This document shows, one piece after another, positions 1-8,507 of a stretch of DNA of 64,000 bases. Source of the stretch: G963701675 sp963701675 (GTDB taxonomy: Bacteria; Planctomycetota; Planctomycetia; Gemmatales; Gemmataceae). Where the stretch lies: positions 5,270,001 through 5,334,000 of the forward strand of contig OY969623.1 in the NCBI GenBank assembly GCA_963701675.1. The letters are read 5' to 3'. The position numbers and the translations under genes were made by a program. How positions within the stretch are numbered: the stretch's first letter is position 1; every line of letters starts with the position of its first letter. The notes beneath the pieces were generated by a model that was not told where the DNA came from, did no database searches, and saw nothing but the letters and a program-made list of their open reading frames with translations.

Positions 1-110
1 GCCACCGTCATCTATGTCCTTCACATTCTGTACTGTCAAAACGTCGGGTTGCATGAGTGCATCTTATCTGATCGATAGGCGGAACGAAAAGTGCAGAGGC
101 CGGTAACGCG

Positions 111-156
111 GAAGCGCGAGCGAACAATGCTCCATGCACTCCTTCGCTCGCGCTTC
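111..156. terminator. Long perfect hairpin downstream of the first FG-GAP gene
   Basis: Positions 111-124 pair perfectly with 143-156 (14 bp, 18-nt loop). The hairpin lies 36 bases past the stop of the minus-strand gene ending at 192. There is no clear U-run after it, so it may be a processing or stability hairpin rather than an intrinsic terminator. I see no gene in bases 1-191. Confidence 0.4.
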
Positions 157-191
157 AGGCTTGTGTACGACTACGCTACACGGCCGCGTCA

Positions 192-1913
192 CTAAAGCGT
201 ATCAATATCCAACCGATACAAACCACCTCCCAGCGTGCCTTGCAGTTCCACCTTGATGAACCGCGCCAGCGACCCTGCCCCGGCGTTAAGCTGTTCCCAA
301 GCGCCCGTGCCGCCGCTTTGCGATGTGGCGATTACATTACCCGCCGCGTCCAGCAACTGAAGCCGCAGGTCGACACCGGCCGCCGGGCGGAGACGGACGC
401 TGGTTCCTTCCGTGTAAGCGCGAGACGGAAGTGCAAAGATGTCCTTGTCGCCGCTGGCCGCGACGACTCCCGTTATGAGCGCTGGAAATGTAGTGACGAC
501 GTGTGCTTGTCCGATGGCCTCGTTCGGCTCTTTTTCCGCAACGTTTCCGATATACATCGAGATGCCGACACCGGGGCCGTCGTGGCCGATCAAGAGGTCC
601 TGAATGCCGTCGCCGTTGGCGTCGAACGCACGGAGCCGCATGGCGGGGCTTGTCGGAATCTCCGGTGGTGTCTTTTCGACCAGTTTGACGACTCCGCCTT
701 CCGTTTCATTGCGCAGGACGAAGGTCGGACCGGCGAACTGGGCGACCGCAATGTCGATTCGGCCGTCGCTATCGAAATCCGCCCAGACCGGATGGTCGCT
801 GTCGACGTCCTTATTGCCGTTGGGGAACTCCGGATAGTAAACCTGCGTGAAGAGTTGATTTCCTGTGCCGAGGTTCAAGAGGACCGCATCGCGGAAGCCG
901 TCGCCGGCGATGCCGAAGTTCGGCACGTAAATGTCGAGCCTGCCGTCACCATTCACGTCGATGTGATCGAGGCCGTACACGCCGTTGCTGAATGTCGGCG
1001 CGGGCATGATTTGTTCAAGCGACGTCGGGAAATGGCCGGTGCCGTCGTTAATGAGAACGCGAAGCTCCGGAATGCTTCCACCCGGATTGAGATTGGCGAC
1101 GCTGATATCGACGAAGCCGTCGCCGCTGAGGTCTTCGACATGTCCGAAGATGCTGGGTTCTTGTCGTAACGGCATTCGCTGGGCGGTTTGATCGACGAAT
1201 ACGCGGCCGTTGTTCATGAGTACGCGTATTTGTCCCAGGCCGTCTTCGGGATGGAATTGGTACTCGACCATGTCCATCTTGCCATCGCCGTCCAAGTCGG
1301 CTTTGTGCGTGTGATATGAATCCGTGGCGATCTTCGATACACCGCGAATGCGGAATGCTTGCTCCGCAAATCCCAACCAGTTACCCTGACCGTCGGCGCC
1401 GAGGTTCTTGTAGAAATGCGACGGCTTGCCGTTGCCGCCAGGGACGTAAAGATCGATCCAACCGGTGTTGAAATAATCGTGCGGTGACGACCACCAGCGC
1501 ACATCGGGGATGAGGAGGTCGGGAAAGTACTGGGCCGTTTTGTCGACGAATTTGCCGTTCTCGTTGATGTATAGAACGCTGGGATAGTCCGTGGCATTCA
1601 GCACGGCGTCGGTGCGTGCTTGAGTCGAAACGAAGTCCAAGCGGCCGTCCTTGTTGAAATCCGCATGTTGGATCGCACGGAAGACGAGATTGCCAGGCGT
1701 ATCAGGCAACTGTTGGATCTGGCTCGTTGCCGTGAGAAACTCCCACGGACGCGGCGTGACGTCACGTGTTCCTTGTTCGGCAAGCGGCCTGACCAGTGCT
1801 TCGTTGCCCATCAAGTGCTCGGTCGAGCACAACAGGCAACGGTCTTCCAGGCGCTCGATCTGCGGGTAGCTCGAACGCCGTATTGAACAACTCGCATTCG
1901 AATGCGCTGACAT
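192..1913 (-). CDS. FG-GAP/VCBS repeat surface protein, paralogue 1
   Basis: A 573-residue probable extracellular protein. The N-terminus (about residues 19-28) has the IERLEDRCLL motif seen at the start of many planctomycete surface proteins. The middle carries about six FG-GAP/VCBS blades with Asp-rich loops such as DFNKDGRLD, DLDGDGKMD and DVNGDGRLD, which in this family bind calcium in a beta-propeller. The last ~115 residues form a beta-rich domain beginning EKEPNEA, resembling bacterial pre-peptidase C-terminal domains. I chose ATG at 1913 because an AAAGGA ribosome site lies 8 bases upstream; the longer frame would need TTG. It is the most downstream of three adjacent paralogues and closely resembles the next one. 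The ligand is unknown. Confidence 0.85.
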   Translation of the reverse strand: MSAHSNASCSIRRSSYPQIERLEDRCLLCSTEHLMGNEALVRPLAEQGTRDVTPRPWEFLTATSQIQQLPDTPGNLVFRAIQHADFNKDGRLDFVSTQARTDAVLNATDYPSVLYINENGKFVDKTAQYFPDLLIPDVRWWSSPHDYFNTGWIDLYVPGGNGKPSHFYKNLGADGQGNWLGFAEQAFRIRGVSKIATDSYHTHKADLDGDGKMDMVEYQFHPEDGLGQIRVLMNNGRVFVDQTAQRMPLRQEPSIFGHVEDLSGDGFVDISVANLNPGGSIPELRVLINDGTGHFPTSLEQIMPAPTFSNGVYGLDHIDVNGDGRLDIYVPNFGIAGDGFRDAVLLNLGTGNQLFTQVYYPEFPNGNKDVDSDHPVWADFDSDGRIDIAVAQFAGPTFVLRNETEGGVVKLVEKTPPEIPTSPAMRLRAFDANGDGIQDLLIGHDGPGVGISMYIGNVAEKEPNEAIGQAHVVTTFPALITGVVAASGDKDIFALPSRAYTEGTSVRLRPAAGVDLRLQLLDAAGNVIATSQSGGTGAWEQLNAGAGSLARFIKVELQGTLGGGLYRLDIDTL

Positions 1914-1969
1914 TAGATCGTTCCTTTCTGAAACGAGCGACAAGGAGGGGCCGCACTGGGAAGGAGCAG

Positions 1970-2003
1970 AAAAAGACCTTGCTGATCAGAGATCAGCAAG
2001 GTC
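1970..2003 (-). terminator. Intrinsic terminator after FG-GAP paralogue 2
   Basis: A perfect 13-bp stem (1975-1987 with 1991-2003) has a 3-nt loop and is followed on the minus strand by TTTTT (1974-1970). It sits just past the stop of the gene ending at 2038-2048. The hairpin and the roughly 40 bases before it recur almost unchanged at 4169-4243, after paralogue 3. Confidence 0.8.
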
Positions 2004-2037
2004 CCGGTTCACGATTCGTTAACTACCTAAGAAAGCG

Positions 2038-3759
2038 TCACACTTTCCTAAAGCGTATCGATGTCCAAACGGAAGATTCCGCTGCCGAGCGAGCCTTGCA
2101 GCTCCACCTTGGCGTAGGCGCCAGGGTTCCTGCAGTGGCATTGAGCTGTTCGGTAGCGCCGTTGCCGCCGCTTTGCGACGTGGCAACGACGTTGCCGGCC
2201 GCATCGAGCAGTATCAGTCGGAGATCGACGCCGGCCGACGGCCGCAGGCGAAGGCTGGTGCCTTCGTTATATGCCCGGGCGGGCAGTGCAAAGACGTCCT
2301 TGTCGCCACTGGCGCTGACGACGCCGGTCGCGAGTGCCGGGAAAGTCGTCAAGGCATTCGCCGTAGCGATGCCCTCATTGGCCTCGGTCTCGGTTACGTT
2401 GCCGATCTGCAACGAAACTCCTTGATTGACCGGGTTGTGACCAATGAAAAGATCCAACGAACCGTCGCCGTTGCCATCGAAGGCGCGGACACGGAACGCG
2501 GCGCCATTAGGCACTTCCGCCGGCGTCCGTTCCACGAGCTTGGTTACGCCGCCGCTGCTTTGGTTATGTAAGACGAAAGTCTTCGACGCGAACTGCGCCA
2601 CGGCTATGTCTTGCTTGCCATCGCCATCAAAGTCGGCGAATACCGGATGGTCGCCGTCATGGTCTTTGTCGCCGTTCGGGAACTCAGGATAGTAAACCGT
2701 GTTGAACAGGTTACTCCCGGTGCCCTTGTTGAGGAGGATCGCATCCTGGTCGCCGTTGAAATTGACGATGTAGATATCGCGTAAGCCGTTCCCATCCACA
2801 TCGACATGCTCAAGTCCGTACGTGCCAATGCTATTGATCGGCTGAGGCACGTTTTGCTCCAACGACACGGGAAAACGTCCGGTGCCGTCATTGATGAGAA
2901 CACGGATCTCCGGGATACTCCCCGACGGGTTCAGATTGACCATGCTGAGGTCCACAAAGCCGTCGCCCGTGAGGTCTTCAACGTGACCGAAAATGCTCGG
3001 TTCCTGGCGCAACGGCATGCGCGTAGCCGTTTCATCGACGAAAACGCGCCCGTTGTTCATCAACACGCGAATCTGGCCATGACCCGTCTCCGGGTGGTTT
3101 TGATATTCCACCATGTCCATCTTGCCGTCGTTGTCCAGGTCGGCTTTATGAGTGTGATAGGAGTCGGTGGAAATCTTCGACGGCCCGCGGATGCGATGCG
3201 ATTGCTCGGCAAAACCTAGCCAATTTCCACCGCCGTCAGTTCCTAGATTCTTGTAGAAATGTGACGGTGTCCCATTGGCGCCGGGAACGTAGAGATCGAT
3301 CCATCCCGTGTTGAAGTAATCGTGTGGCGATGACCACCAGCGCACGTCGGGTGTCATCAACGCCGGAAAGTACTGTGCGGTGCGGTCAACGAATTTTCCG
3401 TTTTCATTGATGTAGAGAATGCTGCGGTAGCCGGTCCCACTGACGCCCGCCGAGCTGCGAGCCTGAGTTGAGACGAAATCCAGTTTGCCGTCGGCGTTGA
3501 AGTCGGCATGCTGAATCGCGCGGAAAACGGGGTTGCCCCCGGAATCCGCGACATGTTGGATCTGGCTCGTAGCGTTCAGGAATTCCCAAGGCCGAGGGCC
3601 CGGTGCGCGGGTATCCTCGTTGGTGTCCGGCCTGACTACCCCTTCATTCCCAAACAAAAGCTCCGTGCCACACAATAGGCAACGTTCTTCCAAGCGCTCT
3701 ACGCTTGGAGGACGGGCGGCCCTCGGTTTTCGGGCAGCCCTAAAGGACGCGTTCGGCAT
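2038..3759 (-). CDS. FG-GAP/VCBS repeat surface protein, paralogue 2 (C-terminal frameshift)
   Basis: Closely related to the gene at 192-1913 along its length: VERLEERCLL motif near the N-terminus, FG-GAP blades with D-x-D-x-DG loops, and a C-terminal beta domain starting TEANEGI. ATG at 3759 is preceded by a strong GAAGGAGA site. The last ~30 residues do not match the paralogues. Reading the alternative frame restores a C-terminus ending RLDIDTL with a stop at 2048-2050. Alignment with paralogue 3 shows one missing base around 2110-2145. The change is either a very recent mutation or an assembly indel. Probably exported; function unknown. Confidence 0.82.
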   Translation of the reverse strand: MPNASFRAARKPRAARPPSVERLEERCLLCGTELLFGNEGVVRPDTNEDTRAPGPRPWEFLNATSQIQHVADSGGNPVFRAIQHADFNADGKLDFVSTQARSSAGVSGTGYRSILYINENGKFVDRTAQYFPALMTPDVRWWSSPHDYFNTGWIDLYVPGANGTPSHFYKNLGTDGGGNWLGFAEQSHRIRGPSKISTDSYHTHKADLDNDGKMDMVEYQNHPETGHGQIRVLMNNGRVFVDETATRMPLRQEPSIFGHVEDLTGDGFVDLSMVNLNPSGSIPEIRVLINDGTGRFPVSLEQNVPQPINSIGTYGLEHVDVDGNGLRDIYIVNFNGDQDAILLNKGTGSNLFNTVYYPEFPNGDKDHDGDHPVFADFDGDGKQDIAVAQFASKTFVLHNQSSGGVTKLVERTPAEVPNGAAFRVRAFDGNGDGSLDLFIGHNPVNQGVSLQIGNVTETEANEGIATANALTTFPALATGVVSASGDKDVFALPARAYNEGTSLRLRPSAGVDLRLILLDAAGNVVATSQSGGNGATEQLNATAGTLAPTPRWSCKARSAAESSVWTSIRFRKV

Positions 3760-4097
3760 AGTCTCTCCTTCTTCGAGATGTATGGTGCCGGGAGCTAACT
3801 TCTTGGGGCCGGTTGCTCGTCGCTGGCGGCAAGTCTGCGAGCAGCACTTCTGCGGGCTCCCCCCCAATAGCCCACATGTCGACCCGTTGCGCCGGGCGGA
3901 ATCCTGTCGGCCTCACCGAGAGGCGCAGGTAAGTTCACGGTGCTCAATCAAAGGGCTTGGCTCAAAATGACTAACCCAACATTGTCGATCTTCCTATCCG
4001 AATGTCAATCGAAATTTGTGCGCGATGTGCATTTGCGAGACGGAAGCTCCGGCGGCGACTCCGTCGCTGAAACAGATCGAGGTTCGCTGGTAGCCGG
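3760..4097. other. Gene-free spacer between FG-GAP paralogues 2 and 3
   Basis: No supported gene is present. The stretch holds the ribosome site of paralogue 2 at its left end and, at its right border, the gene remnant described at 4098-4142. No clear promoter could be picked by eye. Confidence 0.5.
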
Positions 4098-4142
4098 CTA
4101 AAACGGATGCTGAAAGTAGAGATTGAACTGCCACGGCGCTGC
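4098..4142 (-). pseudogene. Remnant of the C-terminus of an M1 peptidase-barrel gene
   Basis: On the minus strand this reads AAPWQFNLYFQHPF followed by a stop. The full-length gene at 8508-11585 ends IAAPWQFNFYFQHPF and a stop. Similarity starts abruptly at this segment and ends at the stop codon, so it looks like the 3' scrap of a former paralogue whose body was lost. It is short, but the rare aromatic-rich barrel end makes chance similarity unlikely. Confidence 0.6.
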
Positions 4143-4168
4143 GCAACAAAAGTGGGTAGAATCAGAAA

Positions 4169-4201
4169 GGGACCTTGCTGATGAAGAATCAGCAAGGTCC
4201 C
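4169..4201 (-). terminator. Repeated hairpin cassette after FG-GAP paralogue 3
   Basis: A 14-bp perfect stem (4169-4182 with 4188-4201) has a 5-nt loop. The sequence is nearly the same as the terminator at 1970-2003, and so is the ~40 bp between hairpin and gene. The U-run here is only three bases, so termination may be weaker. Confidence 0.65.
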
Positions 4202-4246
4202 GGTTCACGATTCGTTAACTACCTAAGAAAGCGTCACACTTCTTTC

Positions 4247-5905
4247 CTAAAGCACGTCAATCTCCAACCGATAGATACCGCTTCCGAGCGTCCCCTGGAG
4301 CTCGACCTGGGCATATCGAGCAAGAGTGCCTGCTCCGGCGTTGAGTTGCTCCAGCGCTCCGTTGCCGCCACTCTGAGATGTGGCGATGACGTTTCCACCT
4401 GCGTCAAGCAACTTAAGTCGGAGGTCGACACCAGCCGCCGGCCGGAGGCGAACGGTGGTTCCTTCGGTATAGGCGCGGGCCGGAAGGGCAAAGACATCGA
4501 TATCTCCAGCGGCGCCGACGACTCCCGTCGCGAGGGCAGGGAAGGCAGTCATCAAGGTCGCGGCTGCGATGTTTCCGTTGGGCTCTACCTCCGGCACGTT
4601 GGCGATCATCAGGGATGAGCCTTGATTGACCGGATTGTGCCCGATCCACAGATCCAGTCTGCCATCGCCATTGGCATCGAAGGCCGACGCGCGGTAGGCG
4701 GCGCCGTTGGGCACCTGCGGCGGCGTCCTCTCTACCAGCGTCGGAATGCCGCCGGTGCCGGTGGACTGGTTGTGCAGCACAAAAGTCTTCGCGGCGAACT
4801 GTGCGACCGCGATGTCCAGCTTCCCGTCGCCGTCGAAATCCCCGGCTTCAGCATGGTCGCCGTCGCTGTCCGTGCCGTTGAACGTCGGATAATAGATGGT
4901 GTTGAGCAGGTTATTGCCCGAGCCGAGGTTCAGCACAATGCCATCGCGGGCGCCGTTTCCGGAGATGCCGAAATTGATGACGTACAGATCCATCTTGCCG
5001 TCACCGTTGAAGTCGCCATTGTCGATTCCGTACGTGCCGATGCTGCTGCTGTGCGGCTGAAGCACCGTCTGTTCCAGCGACACGGGGAAGTTTCCAGTCC
5101 CGTCGTTGATGAGAAGGCGCAGCTTCGGAGTACCGCCCGACGGGTTGAGGTTGGACATGGCAATGTCCGGGAAGGTGTCGCCGTTGAAGTCAACAACTTC
5201 GCCCCAGATCGTCGGCTCCTGCCGCTGGGGCATACGCGTTGCCGTTTCGTCCCTGAGAACGCGTCCGTTATTAATCAACACGCGGGTCTGCCCCAGCCCT
5301 AATTCAGGGTGCATATTGAACTCGACTACGTCTTCCCGGCCATCGCCGTTCAGGTCGGCTTCTTCTGAGTAGTAGGAAGCGGCTGAAATCTTGGAAGGAC
5401 CACGGATGCGAAACGACTGCTCTTGGAATCCCAACCAGTTTCCGCCACTAGAGCCCAGGTTCTTGTAAAACTTGGAAGGATCGCCGGCTGCGCCCGCCAC
5501 ATAAAGATCTATGATGTCCTCGTCGAAGTAATCGCCGGGAGAGACCCACCAACGCTCGGCGGGAATGAGGAGGTCGGGAAAGTACTGCGCCGTGCGATTG
5601 ACGAATTTGCCGTTCTCGTTCATGTAGAGGATGCCCGGATACGGGGTCCCGGTAACGCCCGCAGAACTCCGGTTTGTGACCACGACGACATCTAGATCGC
5701 CGTCGGCATCAAAATCCCCGGTTTGGGAACCCCGGAATATGGGGTTGCCGCCACTGTCGGGAACTTGCTGGATTTGGCTTGTCGCGCTAAGGAACTCCCA
5801 CGGTCCTGCCGCCAGAAGACGACGGTCCTCCAACGCCTCGATATGCAAGCGGTGTTGCCGGGCGAAGGAACTAGGCGAGCGCACGGAACGGAGTCTGTGA
5901 CCCAT
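4247..5905 (-). CDS. FG-GAP/VCBS repeat surface protein, paralogue 3
   Basis: A 552-residue relative of the two genes downstream. It has an N-terminal IEALEDRRLLA motif but lacks the ~30-residue segment that follows the motif in the other two. FG-GAP loops include DFDADGDLD, DLNGDGRED, DFNGDGKMD and DFDGDGKLD. The C-terminal domain starts VEPNGNI and ends YRLEIDVL, showing what the intact end of paralogue 2 should look like. ATG at 5905 has an AGGAGG site 7 bases upstream. Probably secreted or surface-bound; no catalytic motif is visible. Confidence 0.85.
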   Translation of the reverse strand: MGHRLRSVRSPSSFARQHRLHIEALEDRRLLAAGPWEFLSATSQIQQVPDSGGNPIFRGSQTGDFDADGDLDVVVVTNRSSAGVTGTPYPGILYMNENGKFVNRTAQYFPDLLIPAERWWVSPGDYFDEDIIDLYVAGAAGDPSKFYKNLGSSGGNWLGFQEQSFRIRGPSKISAASYYSEEADLNGDGREDVVEFNMHPELGLGQTRVLINNGRVLRDETATRMPQRQEPTIWGEVVDFNGDTFPDIAMSNLNPSGGTPKLRLLINDGTGNFPVSLEQTVLQPHSSSIGTYGIDNGDFNGDGKMDLYVINFGISGNGARDGIVLNLGSGNNLLNTIYYPTFNGTDSDGDHAEAGDFDGDGKLDIAVAQFAAKTFVLHNQSTGTGGIPTLVERTPPQVPNGAAYRASAFDANGDGRLDLWIGHNPVNQGSSLMIANVPEVEPNGNIAAATLMTAFPALATGVVGAAGDIDVFALPARAYTEGTTVRLRPAAGVDLRLKLLDAGGNVIATSQSGGNGALEQLNAGAGTLARYAQVELQGTLGSGIYRLEIDVL

Positions 5906-6037
5906 AGAGATCCCTCCTCATTGAGATGAATGGCCGAGCGAATTTGGGTGCCGACAGCGGCACGAGTTTTAAGTCATAGACTACCGTTGCTACGGCACGG
6001 AGTCAAAAGAATTCGCGATGGCTTCGGCGTCGTACCG

Positions 6038-8323
6038 TTACCCCAAAATCCAACCGGTATCTGTTATCGGAGACTCGAGTCCGCTGGCGGTGTCGGTCCA
6101 TTCCTCCGATAAGCCGGGCGTCTCGGAATCAACCATCCGAGTGTTGGTTCTACGATTCAGCTTTGTCGAATCTTCCGTTTCGCCAACTGACTGTGAAGAC
6201 GCGGAATCCGACGCGCTTTCTCGGATACTCATGTCGCGCGGAACCGCTTGCGCTCTAGCGTCCGAAACTTGAGCCATGCTTGGGCGTTCCATTGGAGATG
6301 CCGTAGCAAGTGCGAAACCCAAACCGGCGCCAGGAGCTAACCCGTCAAAATTCATTCCGAAATCCACGTCGCTCACAATCATGCCGTGGCTGAGTTGGAG
6401 AGCAATCGGGTTTGTGGTGGTGTAATACCAGCCCGGCTCGGTGACGAGTCGCACGGTGCGGTTCCCAGGTACGTCAAGCACGAATTCGTAATCTCCGTTG
6501 GCGTCGGTCGTCGTGGTCTCAACGACGGTGCCTTGGTTGTTTACGAGTTCGATGGTCCATCCGAATAGCCCGAATTCATTGGCATCCTGGGTGCCGTTCT
6601 CATTCTTGTCGTGAAATAGTCGTCCGCTGACACTTAGCTCGAAGAAGAAGGAGTTGTCTTGGATATTGACCATACCCGTGTTGCGGCGCATGATGTCGGT
6701 CAAGGTTGTGTTTTCTAGCTCGTCCAGTTCCGCGCCGGAGAAGATTTGTTGGTACCAAAAACGATCACCGTCGCGGAGGCGCTGGAATTGTTCGGTCAAT
6801 ACCCGTCGGATCAGTGGGCCCGTACTCGTGCCGGGCACGTGATCTTCGGCCAGTCCGCCTAGCCAGAGGTCGATGTTGTTGACATTGGAATAGAGGCGGG
6901 CCAGCTTTCGTTGCAAAACTGGGTCGGAAGTAATGTGCGCTAACTTGTGTGCAGGCGGCAACCCGTACGCAACGCGTACGGCGTTATAATCGGCTAATCC
7001 ATGATCCCTGCCGCGCTGGATGTTGAGCGAGGCGAGATCGAAGCCACCAGAGCCGGGAGGGCCGAAGAGAAAGTTGCGGACGCCATCGACAATCATGGTG
7101 TCAACTTCATTCGCCTTGTCCGTGAACAGGTACTTGAGAATAGAGTCAATTCCGGTCTCTATGAGAAGGTCCGGATTGAAGAATGCGTCCTTAAGCGGGA
7201 CTTCCGCATGCGTCGCTTCCCCTTCATCGTCCCGGAACTCTACGTCGTCGCCAAGCAGAGTGTGTCCGACGCGGAGGCTCGCCGTTGAAAACTCGGTGGC
7301 AATGCCGGCATTGACCGCCGAATCGTAACCGTTGTACGGCGTCAATGCGTTCGGGCCGAACAGCGCTGGAATCCATCCCTTGTAGAAGATTACCTGAAGT
7401 TCCGCACCCACGATCTTTCGCGCAAGTTGGAAGATCTCTTCGTCGTTCAAAGTGGGCTGTTCGAGGTGAATCTGATCCGCGAGCCGATTGTGCTCGCGCA
7501 TCCAGAGCGTGTGCATGGCCGTGAGTTCGACGTTCTCATTCGCTCGGACGTCACCGGCGACAAAGAACTTGGTCGGGTCCGCCCCGAACGGGATATCGTT
7601 CGGGAGGCCCATCGTGTTGAACGGCAAGAGGTCTCCGGCGCTGGTCTTTAATCGGCCGTTCACCCCACTTCGCAGCGCTGCTGCACGCGCGGCGTCCGAA
7701 CCGTAGATCACGGAGCCATCCAACCATGCGGTCAGCGTGTTGATCTGCTCGCGCGGGTTGCCAATGCCCGTTCCAGTCAGAGGATCGTACAAGGACCGAT
7801 TCAACGATATGACTTTCGTGCCGGTTCCCGCCGGGTCAAAAAACGGGTCCCATTTGGGAACGGGAATGTTAAACGGTTCCGCGGGGCTGGCGTTCGGCGT
7901 CAGGTCGAGGTCGTGATCGATGAACTGTCCGAATACGTATATGAAGTCGGACATATGCCGTTCGTTTCTTTCTAAGTCCACCGGCATGGCGACGGCAGCG
8001 TTGCTGATAAGGCGTGGGCTGGGACGGGCGGGCGAGCCAACTACCGGCGCCGATATCCCATCGGCATAAGCGGCGGGAGCGGTACGAAGAAGATGGACTC
8101 CGGTGCTTCCCCAATCCGGCTCATCAAGGTTATTACAGGTCCCGTCGTAAGTGCGCAAGATTAAGTCATTGCCGGAACAGCTCAGCAGACAGCGAGTTTC
8201 CAGTAACTCGATCCCGAGCTTTGTGTGCAAATGCCTGAGCCGATATGCACTCCGACGGGTACGAAAGCTCTTTGGCGCAGCCTCGTCGCCGCGCCGTCTA
8301 CCGGCAGATGACAACAGTGTCAT
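6038..8323 (-). CDS. Animal-type haem peroxidase with C-terminal Cna/SdrD-B-like domain
   Basis: About 761 residues. The N-terminus has the planctomycete-type motif ELLETRCLLS, suggesting export. The peroxidase domain follows: distal GQFIDHD (about residues 132-138, histidine plus haem-linking Asp), RANENVELTAMHTLW (about 260-274), and proximal His in LRVGHTLL (about 354). These are hallmarks of the peroxidasin/myeloperoxidase superfamily, which oxidises halides or phenols with H2O2. Near residue 590 comes a beta-sandwich starting SGRLFHDKNENGTQD, typical of SdrD-B/Cna-B stalk domains, then a low-complexity tail. Start choice is uncertain: ATG 8323 has GGAG 9 bases upstream; ATG 8338 and GTG 8359 are alternatives. 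It precedes the FG-GAP genes on the same strand. Confidence 0.85.
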   Translation of the reverse strand: MTLLSSAGRRRGDEAAPKSFRTRRSAYRLRHLHTKLGIELLETRCLLSCSGNDLILRTYDGTCNNLDEPDWGSTGVHLLRTAPAAYADGISAPVVGSPARPSPRLISNAAVAMPVDLERNERHMSDFIYVFGQFIDHDLDLTPNASPAEPFNIPVPKWDPFFDPAGTGTKVISLNRSLYDPLTGTGIGNPREQINTLTAWLDGSVIYGSDAARAAALRSGVNGRLKTSAGDLLPFNTMGLPNDIPFGADPTKFFVAGDVRANENVELTAMHTLWMREHNRLADQIHLEQPTLNDEEIFQLARKIVGAELQVIFYKGWIPALFGPNALTPYNGYDSAVNAGIATEFSTASLRVGHTLLGDDVEFRDDEGEATHAEVPLKDAFFNPDLLIETGIDSILKYLFTDKANEVDTMIVDGVRNFLFGPPGSGGFDLASLNIQRGRDHGLADYNAVRVAYGLPPAHKLAHITSDPVLQRKLARLYSNVNNIDLWLGGLAEDHVPGTSTGPLIRRVLTEQFQRLRDGDRFWYQQIFSGAELDELENTTLTDIMRRNTGMVNIQDNSFFFELSVSGRLFHDKNENGTQDANEFGLFGWTIELVNNQGTVVETTTTDANGDYEFVLDVPGNRTVRLVTEPGWYYTTTNPIALQLSHGMIVSDVDFGMNFDGLAPGAGLGFALATASPMERPSMAQVSDARAQAVPRDMSIRESASDSASSQSVGETEDSTKLNRRTNTRMVDSETPGLSEEWTDTASGLESPITDTGWILG

Positions 8324-8507
8324 AGTATTCGACTCCATTGGCGAATAATCTGAGACCACCGACTTTACGTTGAGTCGGTGCGTGTAGGCACGCTGGTTAG
8401 CCTTTGGCTATCTGCGGAATATATCCCAAGATGAATCGGATTTCGAGAAAAATCTCGAAATCGGCCCCGATTGGCGCGGCAGCGTGGACCGCCAATAGAT
8501 ACGGCGC

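Noticed and set aside
111..156. CRISPR-like or attachment repeat
   Set aside because: It is a single inverted repeat with no spacer array or second copy.
240..1169. 309-residue plus-strand frame
   Set aside because: It lies antisense to the FG-GAP gene, and its regular Val/Asp/Glu content mirrors the repeated codons of the opposite strand; no ribosome site or family features.
4169..4243. Attachment site or transposable element ends shared with 1970-2047
   Set aside because: Both copies sit at the same position just after paralogous genes and contain a terminator hairpin; duplication of the gene with its 3' end explains them.
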